NCBI GenBank assembly: GCA_027922465.2
Contig: BQMF02000036.1
Coordinates: 1,364,001-1,428,000 of the forward strand
Source of the DNA: Turritopsis dohrnii
Lineage: Eukaryota; Cnidaria; Hydrozoa; Anthoathecata; Oceaniidae
DNA length: 64,000 nt
Reading direction: 5' to 3'
Under the pieces are notes generated by a model. It worked only from the letters and a program-made list of their open reading frames with translations. It was not told the origin of the DNA and did no database searches. Shown here piece after piece: positions 22,319-34,100 of this stretch. The position numbers and the translations under genes are program-made. Numbering within the stretch: position 1 is the first letter of the stretch; each line of letters begins with the position of its first letter.

Positions 22319-24020
22319 GTTGTATTGTTATCCGTTCCTCTATTTAGTTTTTGTTAATATTCAACCTCACAGCTCCAGGCTAATGTCAGATTATGAGACG
22401 AGAAAGATTTTTTTCTCTCTTTCGTAAGTTTGGATAAAGTAGAGAGGAAGAGAGCGTTTACGAAGTTTAGCGATTAGTGCCGAAAATACGGTAACCGAAG
22501 CACTAAAATTAAAAGTAACCTGATCTATTTAAGGAACCATCAAGAGCTGGTTAAGTTGCTGTGATCTGGAACCCAGATTTTGGTTATATGAGAACTTATT
22601 CAAAGTTAAAGTGGAGTAATATGATATTTATTTTCTATTCCATTTTAAATATTACACTCTCCTTCACAAATTTTGGCTGAATTCTAGCAACGCCTTGTGC
22701 AAAGCCAAACATCTCAAGAAATTCTCTGAACTCAGTAGTCTAGTGGATACTTTTAGAAACTTCCCTTAATACATCAAAGGGGGGTTTGAAGTTACCTTCC
22801 AAATGACTAACGGAAGAAGAAAAGAGTGTTCTGTCAAAGGGAATGAATTTTTGTCTCACTCCAAGAAATTGTTGCGAGTGTAGAACAAGCAATGAAACTC
22901 TCACTAAGAGAGTAAGCAGACACTATTGAAGCAAAAAATAAGCCTGACTCTACAAAATACGAAAGTTTCTGCTAAAAAAATAACCTGTGGAAACAGGAAC
23001 GCAAGTCATTGAACTTGTTAAGGAACTATAAGAATTATAATGATTCTACCAACGGATAAAGCGAGAACAACTCGTTAGGTGAGAATTATTTTGTTCTATC
23101 TCCATTTTTGGAAAAAATGAGCTCCGATTGTTTTCAAGCTTTTCAGGATCATTTCGTTCTTTCTCCGTGAGCTTTTTCCAAAAATAAGCGCAAAATCTCC
23201 TACAAACGACAGTCTGATATTGTTTTATCTCCTTATTCGTTATAACGCCTTAAAATTATTATGTTCTATCTCCAAAAGCCAAGCAAATACGGCTTATTCT
23301 ATGTACAGGTTGATACGAGGTTATTGATTTGCCCTGAAACCGCTGTTAGATAATCTTGTAAATAGTGTTTGTTTTTATTGTATTTATCAATCATAAGATG
23401 CTGATTAAGCCTTAAAAGTGAATTCATTTTCTGTGGTTTGAATAGAATCACAAAAATTATGTCATGCAAATATAAAAAGTCATGAGAACATACAAAGGAC
23501 ATTAACCAATTGACAAAATAGCCAGCATTCGCCCTAAAACATTTAATGCAATCTTTAAATACGCAGTTTTGAAATATAAATTGCATAGATTGGTACCAAA
23601 CGTATCTTTTCACTTTAATGTAATCTTACAAAAAGCAACATTAATAGGAGGCATATAGGCAAACATACTCTCAAGATCATCCTTTTTGGCCTTTGAAATC
23701 GATCTGCTAGCTTTCAAAACTTTTGCAAACGGGATTTATGGGGATTTTTGGGTAGACTTTCTGGTTTGTTGACTCTTGTCAGTTTAGCCTGTTTAAAAGA
23801 GTCGGTAAATTTTTCTTTAGAGAAGGCATGGTTTGGAGTGTATTTGCGATAGGCATGGTTTGGTGTGTATTTGCGATGAACAGCTGTTCAGATTGAAAAA
23901 CACGGAACAGATTTATCAACCTCGATCCCAGGGCTTCTTCTTTCTTTAGATTTATAATTAAGTAATGCAGCAACTTGAATGAAGTTCTTAATGCTGTCTT
24001 AATGATTGCACTTGTAGCTA
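22319..24020. other. noncoding stretch with transposon debris
   Basis: No recognisable gene. At 23072-23094 is one arm of a 23 bp perfect inverted repeat whose partner is at 24997-25019. A short direct duplication (AGGCATGGTTTGG.GTGTATTTGCGAT) occurs at 23824-23876. Confidence 0.4.
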
Positions 24021-24351
24021 TTACCATGAACGGATGTTTCGATTCACATTTGGTAGCATTTGCACTGGAGAGACGGCCCTGTCAATTTGACTATGAATAT
24101 TATCAACTTCTTGAATGCTGGAACGACTAGATTTACAAAACCTCTGTTCGATTATAACTATATCTGTCGAAAAGTAAACTCTTGAAGAACAGAGCAGGTT
24201 TGTAACTGTTTCGATTTTGTGCGACGCACGAGCCAAACCAAAGTATAGCTTTTTTAATGGCAGGATCATCCTTAAGAATTCTTTCCAACATTGACATTGT
24301 AGTACTGGCAATGTCATTCCCTCCCTCTTCCAGTAAAGCTCCAAAGCACAT
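24021..24351 (-). pseudogene. decayed RNase-H-fold transposase-like fragment
   Basis: One minus-strand frame reads EEGGNDIASTTMSMLERIL then FGSCVAQNRNSYKPAL. A neighbouring frame continues with CKSSRSSIQEVDNIHSQID. Together they resemble the GxNEIAS / SDxCxxQNRN / GHSxMExDSxHSxIE blocks of a transposon-derived protein family common in cnidarian and fish genomes (established from family memory, not searched). The Asp expected before SC is missing and the frame shifts, so it is dead. Confidence 0.5.
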
Positions 24352-25109
24352 AATACCCTTTCTTGTATGAACAATATATATATATATATGTATGGTGGTA
24401 GGTTTCTTTTGTATTAAATGTTTCCTACTTTAGATTTTGGTAAGCTTATAACAATTTCTAAGCCAATACAAACAACAGCTACCTTTTCATCTTTAATTTC
24501 ACGAGCGTTTTTTCGTTCAGCCCTGCTGTCAGTTTTAGATGTAACGTGTCTGTTCTATTTTACTGTCAGCTCATGCCAAAGAAATTTGTAGTCTTTTAAA
24601 TTCCAAATTAAGATTTTGGAGTGCCCAAGCAACTCCAAGTGATATACACAGAAGTAACATAAAAGGAAAATTGATGTTTTTCGTACTGTAAAAAATATTT
24701 TTTGTCAGTTGAAGGTGAATTTGCAAGAGCATGGAGTTAAAACAAAATAATTTTAATAAATATCACTTGTTTCGATACTATCTACTATCTATCTACTACT
24801 AAAGGGTATTTCTCCAATTGGAAACTCTCCCTGGAGGAGAGTGGGTTCTAGCAAATTTGAAATAATTTTTGGTCAGGGATTCCAAATACGATGTATTCAA
24901 AATGTACCAACTAACTTTCCATAGAAAGGTTTCTTAAAGATTTTGTGACGTTATGAAATTTAAAACTTAATTTTCTCAGTTTAAAGAAATTGGAGTACAA
25001 AATAATTCTCACCTAACGAACTGTTGTCTTTGATAAAATTGACTTCAATAAATGCTACGGGCAAATCCGACTGAAGCTATCAAGCCACCATACAAAAAGT
25101 GATCACTGC

Positions 25110-25540
25110 AAAAACTCAAAAGAGTTCTCTGGGTTCATTAGAAACATAAGAATCGAAGAGGACGAGTGTATGGTTTCGTTTGGTGTTACTTCACTGTACA
25201 CAAATGTACCAATAAATTACACTTTGAATATCATCAGGGAACTCATGCAAAATGATGATGATTATGGAAATAAAACCAAAATACAAATATCCAGTTTAAT
25301 GACCTTGATTGAATTAGTTTTAACAAAAACGTGGTATTTATTTGACGGTAATTTTTTCAAGCCAACGGACGGTGGGTGTCGCGATGGGTGGACCAACATC
25401 TTCTGTGGTGGCAGAAAAATATACATATGCAGGCTCATGAGACAACAGCTTTAACGACTGCAGATCACGCAATCAGAGTTTGGGAAAGGTTCGTAGATGA
25501 CGTTTTCTTAATAGTTTAAAGAAGGCATTTTAATAAATTT
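25110..25540 (+). pseudogene. Penelope-like reverse transcriptase fragment
   Basis: It encodes MVSFGVTSLYTNVPINYTLN, then WYLFDGNFFKPTDGG and, after a frame break near 25380, TALTTADHAIRVWERFVDDV. These match the SFDVTSLYTNVP, Y.FDG.FY.Q..G.AMG and VWERFVDDVF blocks of Penelope-like element RTs. The AMG core is lost (GCRDGWTN) and stops follow, so it is inactive. Two copies of a 34 bp sequence lie just downstream. Confidence 0.75.
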
Positions 25541-25603
25541 TATGAACACATCAATACTGCTCTATACCCTAAAATTCAATTTACAATTGAAGTAGATTCT
25601 TGT

Positions 25604-25853
25604 TCATGACATGACAAACTCTGATTTATTCAATTATCTACGTAGGTAAACTTAATTACTATAACTGTAATTAATTAGTGATAGGTAATTGATTGACTTT
25701 CATGTATTCCGATGTTATAATTATCACCTCAAATATACATACAGCCAAAAATAATTTCAAGCTTTGCCTGTCGATGACAGCTGTAGCTGTCGAAACGTAG
25801 CCAAATAAAACCCGCTTGCTCATGACATGACAAACTCTGATTTATTCAATTAT
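25604..25853. repeat. 34 bp direct repeats at the 3' end of the Penelope-like fragment
   Basis: TCATGACATGACAAACTCTG plus ATTTATTCAATTAT occurs exactly at 25604-25637 and 25820-25853. Between them lies the palindrome CTGTCGATGACAGCTGTAGC..TGTCGAAACG near 25769-25797, followed by AAATAAA. Direct repeats around an RT of this type recall the pseudo-LTR structure of Penelope-like elements. Confidence 0.65.
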
Positions 25854-26140
25854 AATGACTAAACAGACAAGAGCGCTGAGAGCGCAAAGGTCAGCGCTTT
25901 CAAGATGTTTTAACACCAAAAGAACTGATTAATCAAGTCACAACGTAGTTTGTATAAGGGACTGATCATATGGAGCTTTTCATCCCGGCAGGGCGAGACG
26001 AGACGTTTTATTTTAATCTCTTCACTGCCTCGTCATTGAATTCCTTTCTCAATTTAATATTTTTCACTTTAGGGCTGTTGATGAGACGCCGTTTACGCTT
26101 ATTATCGGAAGCTTTGTCTTTACGAAATATTGCTTTCAGT

Positions 26141-26404
26141 TCAGATAATGCCGAGCTGGTTTCCATACTGATCCAAGTAAAAATTCTTAATATAGTTTTC
26201 AGCTTCATAAAATGAATCGAATTTCATTAGGATCGAAGTACCTGAAGGGCTACTCAAGCCTTGTGAGTCACGGCCGCATGTATCAAAAATATACACTTTT
26301 CCCCCATTGAACATAAAAGAAGTACCAAATCCACAGGCTATAAAAATACTGCAACTGTAATCACTAGGTAATCTAAAGAGCATCTGGCTTTCATGCGATA
26401 ATTC
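26141..26404 (-). pseudogene. cysteine-protease-like fragment of a mobile element
   Basis: The frame, open from 26404, includes FIACGFGTSFMFNGGKVYIF followed by DTCGRDSQGLSSPSGTSILMKF. This resembles the C-terminal part of a protease-like domain (peptidase C76-like; usual form DSHSRD..G.P.P.GTSVLM.F) that rides on large transposons in cnidarians and fish. Here His is replaced by Cys in DTCGRD. A second frame (26008-26208) may continue it. This is a family judgement from memory. Confidence 0.4.
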
Positions 26405-28938
26405 TGCTACCTTAAGGGAAGCAATTTATACGGGGAGAATTTTTTGCGGAATTTATTTATTTATATGCGATTCGGACTTATCCACCTCAAAGTTATGGTT
26501 ACCTATACACATTTGGGTTGGCAGATCATTGAACGAGAGAAACTCATTTGTAAAGCCCGTAAGTCTCATCACCGAGTTCTAGTATCCTGTCCATGTCCCA
26601 CTGTGACCAATAGCATGGATTTTTACCTTAGCATAACATACAGCCGAGAACAACGAGAACCTATGCACATATTTCTCTTAACTGCTTGCATTTTCAACTG
26701 AGTAAGTGTGCAAACATCTCCAATAGTTAAGCGGTATTCAACAATGCAAATCAATTTGAAACTGAACTGAAACTTTCAGAAAAAAAATGACAGTCTGAGA
26801 GTGTCTGTTACGGTCTGATAATCTGACAATTTTGGTCAGTTGAGACTAATTGGACTATTGGACTCTAATCGAGACAAATTGGATTATTGGACTCTAATTG
26901 AGACAAATTGAGACTAATTGAGACAAGATGAGACAAGTTGAGATGTTCTGGCTCGATATCCGAATATAGTCCGGATATCAGCTAGTATCTTCTGCCAGCA
27001 ATTGACCTTAAAAAAGAAAACAGAAAGATGCCATTAAAAGATGTACATAATTCAACCTTCAGACAGTTTCATTGTACATATCACTTTGGTTTTCCATAAT
27101 GATATAATGATATTTAAAACACTCAATCAAAGAATCACTGAAACTGGCCCCATCACTTTCAAAACTGCTGCATGGACCCTGATGGATTGGGTAGACATTA
27201 GAATTGTGGTGTCAGTGTTTCTTTAGTATAACACATGGAGAGTAATGAAGTTTGCCAAATCAGGGCACTTCCTCAAATAAAAATTTTTGTGTGTTTGCAA
27301 AAAATGTTTCAGTTATAGTTGTCTCTTTGAATATAATTTAAACATTTAAGGATAGACACAAATCAGACTACTGTTTTATCCGTCATCCACGAAAATAAGT
27401 TTTACAAACATCTGTTTCCCTAGTTGACAATAAAAGGTAACTTTTTAGATTTTAGACAAAATATAAAAAATATAAACATACAAACTCAGAAGGAATGTCG
27501 ATTTATGTCCAGTAATCTCTGCATACTATCGTAAATAAATCTAGATATACCGATGAGTTTAAAGAAACATGGAAATGAATTTCTCAGAAAAAACGGTTTT
27601 TATAGAAATGAAATTTTTCAAGCAAAAAGTCATTTATAAATGCCATCATCATCACTTCTGTATCTCTTTATTTTCCTCCTCACTATCAGACCCTTCCCAT
27701 GATACATCAAGGTATGGTTATCTCTGCACGTTTATGTGCAGGTACTAGGAAATCCTTGCATTGTTACCAATATTTTGCATTTCTTCATTAAAAGCTGAGA
27801 ACATAATGGAATTTGACATTGTCATTGATATATATAAATAAACTGTCCAGAACAAAATGTATTTTTTAAATAAAAGCAGAGAACATAAATGGAATGTGTT
27901 GAGTTCAGACGAAGTACGGTAAGTTCATTGCAGAAATTATTTTCATTTTCGGATTGAATAACGTATGTGTTTCCAGATCTCATAAAAAACATCAGTAATT
28001 ACGTTAAAAGAGAAAATGCTTGCAAATAAAGCAGTAGGAAAGCAAAAGGAGCCATTTATTGATTCGAATTACTGATTTCCAAAAATAATACTTATAATTT
28101 TTGGCATTGTTTTGTTATTGTGTTAATATTGTTGAATCGATTACATCACACACAATTAATAATGCAATTCAATTTTGACATTTGAATTAAATTGAATAAC
28201 TTACTTAACTGAAATGTTAGGCATATGTATATCTCCACACTTCTAATTTCATAAAAAATTGTGTTAGCCAGGTGTTTTTTGGGTATTATCTTTCCCAAAA
28301 AGTCTGCATACTTACTGCTAAAACACCACGTATTTTGGAAATGCTAACCTATCCATCATTATAAAATATTGCAAGGGCAAGATTGGGTAGGACAAAATTT
28401 GTGTCTTACGACTAACAATATTCAAATTAAAGTGCTCCCCCATCAATCAATTGATAAAAAGTGAAACAAAAACAAACGAAACATTTGAACCTACCTTTTG
28501 TTGTTGGGAAGACTGCTCGCTATATCAATTTGTATATAAGCAACCAACAATTTCTCCAAATTATTAGCAATACTTTCAAATGCAATGTCATAAATTTGCA
28601 CGAAAAAGACTTCTGCAAGATAGTGATTACTTTACGGAAACTAGTTTCACAAGGCTTACCACGTTTAATTTGTTACATTAAGGCCGCACTAACCGTAAAA
28701 AATATATTATTTTAATATTATTTATAAGCAATCATTTATTTCGAAACATAAGCACGGAGGCCTACACCAAACTTACAAAAAACTAAATTTGTAACAAAAT
28801 TAAAAAAAAATAAGTTATATAATAAATAAATACAATGTTTTTTTTTATATATTTGAAATTGTTTCACTGGCAACAAGGTTTCCTTTGTCTAGTGAAACTA
28901 GCAGTTCATTTAGAGAAGATCTTACTGATCGACTTCCC
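26405..28938. other. noncoding AT-rich stretch
   Basis: I see no gene. There is a small array of ATTGAGAC/ATTGGAC units (about 26820-26940) and scattered AT runs. Short ORFs (26444, 27041, 28461) show no recognisable protein. Confidence 0.4.
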
Positions 28939-29642
28939 CTAACACACATCGAGACTGAGTTTATTAGAGAGAACGCAATCAGCTATCGAGTACTTTGTGT
29001 TCTTCTTTTCAGCGAGAGACTCCGCGAGCCTCGAGTAAAATTTTGTCGTTTCTCGTCCCATTCCTCCCATGGCTGAGAAAACAAGAGGTGTGAACGACCC
29101 GTGTTCAATTTGAAGAATGCGTTCAGCATAGGATTTCTTTTTCTCTTTCTCATTAAGTTCATAGCACTTTTTGAGGCTCTGGTTCGCATAACGCTTGGCG
29201 AGTGGGTTGAATACCCTTATATCAAAAAAGGCCAATTGTCCTGCTTGCCAGAAACCCCGTGCTTTAATATCCAAACGAGCGTCGTCTGAAGAATTTGTTG
29301 ATCGTCCAATGAATTCCTCTCCAGTAATAGGAGTGAGAGGTGGTTCGATACAAACATCTTTGCATGTGTTGTTCAACAATGTTGCCGTTAAACCACCTTT
29401 CTTGCATGTGAGTGCATGTTCAATTGAGAAAGTTTCACCGCATTCACATTTGAATGGCAAGCGTTTCAGACTCCACCTGTATCGAAGGCGAATCAAGTCC
29501 CAAAAAACGTTTTTTGGGATAGTGAACCCTTCGTCGATTAAAGGTAATGTAGTCAGCCAGATAGAAGCGCCTTTTTCGGTGCTGATTTCAACGACCTTTT
29601 GCTGATTAATTGGAAGTTGATCGAGGATGGTTTTACGTTTGG
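28939..29642 (-). pseudogene. C-terminal domain of a retroelement-type ORF
   Basis: The frame stays open from about 29642 to the stop at 28939. It encodes EKGASIWLTTLPLIDEGFTI, a CECGETFSIEHALTCKKGG zinc-knuckle-like block, then DARLDIKARGFWQAGQLAFF followed by DIRVFNP, and GSFTPLVFSAMGGMGRE. This arrangement is common at the end of repetitive RT-associated proteins in cnidarians. D..LDIKARGF...FFDIRV could be a PD-(D/E)XK nuclease core (inference). No RT part remains upstream, so it is a 5'-truncated copy. Confidence 0.6.
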
Positions 29643-29672
29643 TTTCTTATTGTTTTGATTTGATGAAATGTT

Positions 29673-29976
29673 ATTGCTTTGCTATCAAATAGCCACATTG
29701 TCATCCTAATCTATCTAAAGCTCTCCTGCATGGCTAAAACCTTTTATCATAATCATATCATAAAAAGGAAAAGCTTCGGCGATGGTATAAATTGCAATGA
29801 TAAAAAATGTCAATAAAAACATTGATATGGCCGATCAAGTCATATCAGAAAAAAGAGTCGAAAAGAGATTCATGAAGATTATGGTCAGTTAATATGTAGG
29901 TGTTACTATATCACGAAATTGAAGATATGGGAGGCAACGAAATCACTGATCAAGGTTTGTTGTTGATAATTGTATA
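29673..29976. repeat. direct repeat copy A carrying a candidate first exon
   Basis: This block is repeated at 30493-30844 with about 90% identity by eye. It ends with ATGGGAGGCAACGAAATCAC then TGATCAAG|gtttgt, a 28 bp mini-exon (29927-29954) with a donor. The other copy keeps the same ORF and donor. Confidence 0.8.
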
Positions 29977-30492
29977 GGTTAATGTTTTTTGTCACTGGAT
30001 AACAGAACTGACAATCGTCACATCAACCGAAAAAAAAAATCCGCTGCTCGTCCTAGACCCCATTGTTTATTGTTCTACTGAGGAATTCCCTGAGCTGACT
30101 TAATAGCGATTCCCTGAGCTGACTTAATAACGATCGCCATAACTGATGCTAAGTCAATCTATCTTATGATTTTCAAAAAAGGTGTACGTTAAGGAGTAAG
30201 CATCTTGAGAAAGCTTATCACGTGACAATAATTATCCAGCAGGTGGTAATTCCAACATGCATCGTCACTGAAGTCCTTTTTGATTTCGTTATTTTTATAT
30301 CATTAAGCGACAAATAATCACAAGGCATCAATGTCGTGGTTCACCATGGAGGTAGAACAAATAATTATTTTTTATAAATTATCTTTTCCTGCTCCATCGG
30401 TTGACTAAGATTAAAATTTTCAACGACTTTACTATAGCATATTTCACAAAAACTGTTTATGATAAACAATATACAGCTTCGCATCAAATGTG

Positions 30493-30844
30493 ATTGCTTT
30501 GCTATCAAATAGCCGCATTGTCATCGTAATCTATCTAAAGATCTCCTGCATGGCTAAAACCTTTTACTATAATCATATGATAAAAGAAAAAGCTTCGACG
30601 ATGGTATAAATTGCAATGATAAAAAAAATGTCAATAAAAACATTGATACGCCCGATCAAGTCATATCAGAAAAAAAAATCGAAAAGAGATTCATGAAGAT
30701 TAATATATTAATATAATTAATATATTCAGTTCATATAATCAGATTAATATATTCCGCTAATATGTAGGTGTTACTATATCACGAAATTGAAGATATGGAA
30801 AGTAACGAAATCACTGATCAAGGTTTGTTATTGAAAATTGTATA
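30493..30844. repeat. direct repeat copy B carrying the candidate first exon
   Basis: It is homologous to 29673-29976, lengthened by about 50 bp of ATTAATAT repeats (30700-30760). It holds ATG at 30795 and the donor CAAG|gtttgt after 30822. As a first exon it fits in phase onto the acceptor at 32305. Confidence 0.8.
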
Positions 30845-31153
30845 TGTTTTCTACATTTATACAAGATTCGGTCCAAAACATTCCAGTTCACTAAACAAAA
30901 ATAGCACATGAATACGGTTTATAAATGTGTGTTTTAAGTGCTGAATGCTTCTGAATTCTGTGACATATATTTTGTATTTTGTTTCTCTGTCAATTTGAGA
31001 TCATCAAACCTTTTTAACTGGTCTAGTCATATCAATTTATTAGCAGCTAAATTAAGTTAGGTTGTTTATGTCTTTTGTAAAGTCCGACAATCGTATTGAA
31101 CTGTTATGATACCTTTTTGCTTCTCCATCTTATGCTTGCGCCTTGTCTTGAGC

Positions 31154-31185
<32 letters not shown>

Positions 31186-34100
31186 ACACCCCCAACTTTT
31201 TTGTCAAGCATAGTTGATTTTTTTTTTATATTTCTTTTTTCTACTCACAACTCATCAAAAGATCTCCAACGGCAATGACATTAGCACTCCCATCATTTCG
31301 TAATAACAAGTATGTGATAAAACAAAGAAACTGGAGCTACCGCCATCAGTTTTTAAAGAACCTTTAACAATGCATAGTGTGTTTAAACAAGCAAGGGAAA
31401 TGAGCTCAAGTAAGAGGAACCTTATCAGTCAGGTGGTTATCCTCATGAAACTTATCATGGTAGCACCAGCAACAAATGCCGAGAGCGAAAGAATCTTTTC
31501 TGCCATGAAACGAGTTAAGACATATTTACGTAATAAGATGACGAACGAACGGATGAACAATTTAATGATCATGCACGTTCACAAAGATCGACTAAATGAT
31601 CTGGATTTTGTTGAAATCGGCAACAACTTTGCGAGTGCCAATCAAAGGAGGAGAAACAAATTCGGTATTTTTAACAATTTAGATTACGGTAAAGTCCCTG
31701 AAATTACATCTACAAGAGAATGTACGACGCAAACCGATGTTTGAATAATTTATTTAGTTATTTGAGAACATGTAAATATAGAATATTTTCATGATCCCCC
31801 GTGATCATAAAAAAACTGAAAAAAAAAACAAAAAAAAAACAACCGATGTTTGAATCACAGCCTAACATAATATATGTATTGTAATTTTTATTTTATGGTC
31901 AAAGTGAAATACATACAAAAAATAAAACATTTTTCTAGTCCTTTACCTGTCAAATTAGCGAAAGTAGCTCCGAATTCCGGTGAAAATAAGTTCAAAAAAC
32001 ATAGGTTAAAGTATGAAAACTCTTGATTTTCAGTGCTCAAATAAGCAATCTAGGGGTTGTAAAATTGAAAAATTTTCTTCGGCCGTCGGCCCCAACCATG
32101 GTGGGGCCTCCTTGGATACTCAACAAAACACTTTGCTACATCCCTGCTCCAACATAAACAAATGCATTTCTCTTAAAATATGGGGATGCTTTATTTATGC
32201 TTTTAGGAAATATTGTCGCTTTGATGATAGGATTCCTTTAAACTAAAACCATGTCATAGAACCATAAAGTCTTTTCGGATAAATAAACAAGTCCATATTT
32301 TTCAGATTGTCGGAGGTTTGCATACCTCTTTGCACAGAGGTTCACAGGCAATCAGAAGAATGGAGGAAAGCAGCTATGTGCAGCCATCTTCAGTTACGGC
32401 GTAGAAGTCGAAAGGATATTTGAAATTTCAAAATCGGATGACAGACCAATCCTTAATTGTGTGATGGAGATGATATCAAATACCCCTGTCGAAAAAAGAA
32501 AAGATTTGTTTGATATGATCAACGAAAATCTTATGAAATCCGGAAAGAATGCCATACTTTCTGAAGAACTCAAGTTTTCGCCTCTGAACGTCACAGGTTT
32601 GTTTGAAAAAACTTGTTTTACTTTCTCAACACAGTTTAGACATTTTTCATAGTCACTATTGCATAAAACCGCCTCTGAACTTTATAGGTTTGTCTTTTGA
32701 CTTTCAATAATCTTTGTTCTTCAATCTTGTTACACAAAAAGTTCTTCTCAGAAATGCTGATCTACATGTTTTGCCTTAACATCAATCGAATCTCAAGTCG
32801 TGATCAAGAATCAACTAATTTTTTGCAAGTTTTTTGGATGACGTGTTTGAATTGGGCTTTACTTGAATTTATAACCTGGCTCGGACAGTATTTTTCATTA
32901 TAATTTTCATCATTTGCTTTTCATCCTTTTACTTTCTGATGTCCTTTAGATGATGGTGAAGATAAAACACTTCAGGATCGTCCAACACGAATGAAAGTTT
33001 TCAAAAGAATATGTGATTCTGCTTGTGATGTTTGGAGGACCATCTCACACTTCTTGTTAGATTATCAAATAATTCAAAAAATAGCTATCAATAATCCTGA
33101 CCATGTACGAAAGAGACTTGGTGAAATGTTGGAAGAATGGCATAGATGTACACCACCCCATCAATCTACTTGGATGCATCTGAGATCAATACTTATCTTC
33201 TTGAACAAACAACATCTTGTCTCTCAAATTGATGAAGAAGAACGTAAGAACAATTTTTCTGAAAAATGTTCGTACAGTACGTCATATTTCCATTTACTCT
33301 TTTAGAGAAGTTAATCCTAACAAAAAATTATTTTTTTAGTACATTCGACCTTTCCTGATTCAAACTTATACCATATCTACAGGTGAGTGACATTAATTTA
33401 AAATTATGTGAGGTAAGTCACTATATGTCCAATCTCCACTGTCTTTCTCCTGTATTAATAGGCATATGTATCATGCTGCTGAGAAAGATAATAGCAGCCA
33501 ATATACTGCAGATGTGTCCAGTGACGTTCCTAAGAAGTTTTCACTCACTCATTCATTCATTGAATGCTTGAAAGAAAGGAACAAAGTTTCTGACAAGCAG
33601 GAAGTTTTGGAAAAGATGACGAAAGAAATAGAAAATCATTTGAGCTGGTATGAAAGTTTTGATGTCGGTGGTGCAGATATTCTTTGCAAGATTAAGGAGT
33701 ACAAAGAATCTGGAAGTCATCAAAAGGAATTGTTTGAATTGTTGATCGATGCATTGACCAATGCCTTCAAACTCTCCATCAAGATTCTGTCAAATGACGG
33801 AAAGAGCAACTTTTATCATCAGAAACACTTCATCTATCCACGTCGAGCTCAAAGATCAACCACTACTATTGTGTTGTTCTTAGCAGATGATGGTCATGTC
33901 AGCCCTTTGAAAAATGTTCAAAGTATGTATTGTTCAATGTAGGTCTGCAAAACAATATTGAAAGAAATGCCTAAAGAAACGCCTTGAAATGACATCATTT
34001 GATCCCGGTGAACTCTGAAACCATTGATAGGAAGAATTTTCATGTTTGATTTATAAAGTTTTTTTAAGGATACCGTTTCAATGTCTTTGTCAGATTACAC

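Noticed and set aside
25769..25800. Hammerhead ribozyme in the Penelope-like remnant
   Set aside because: CGAAAC is present, but the CTGATGA core is not (CTGTCGATGA), and the stems do not fit a type I hammerhead.
31096..31278. Proline-rich small protein
   Set aside because: It is created by a homopolymeric C tract.
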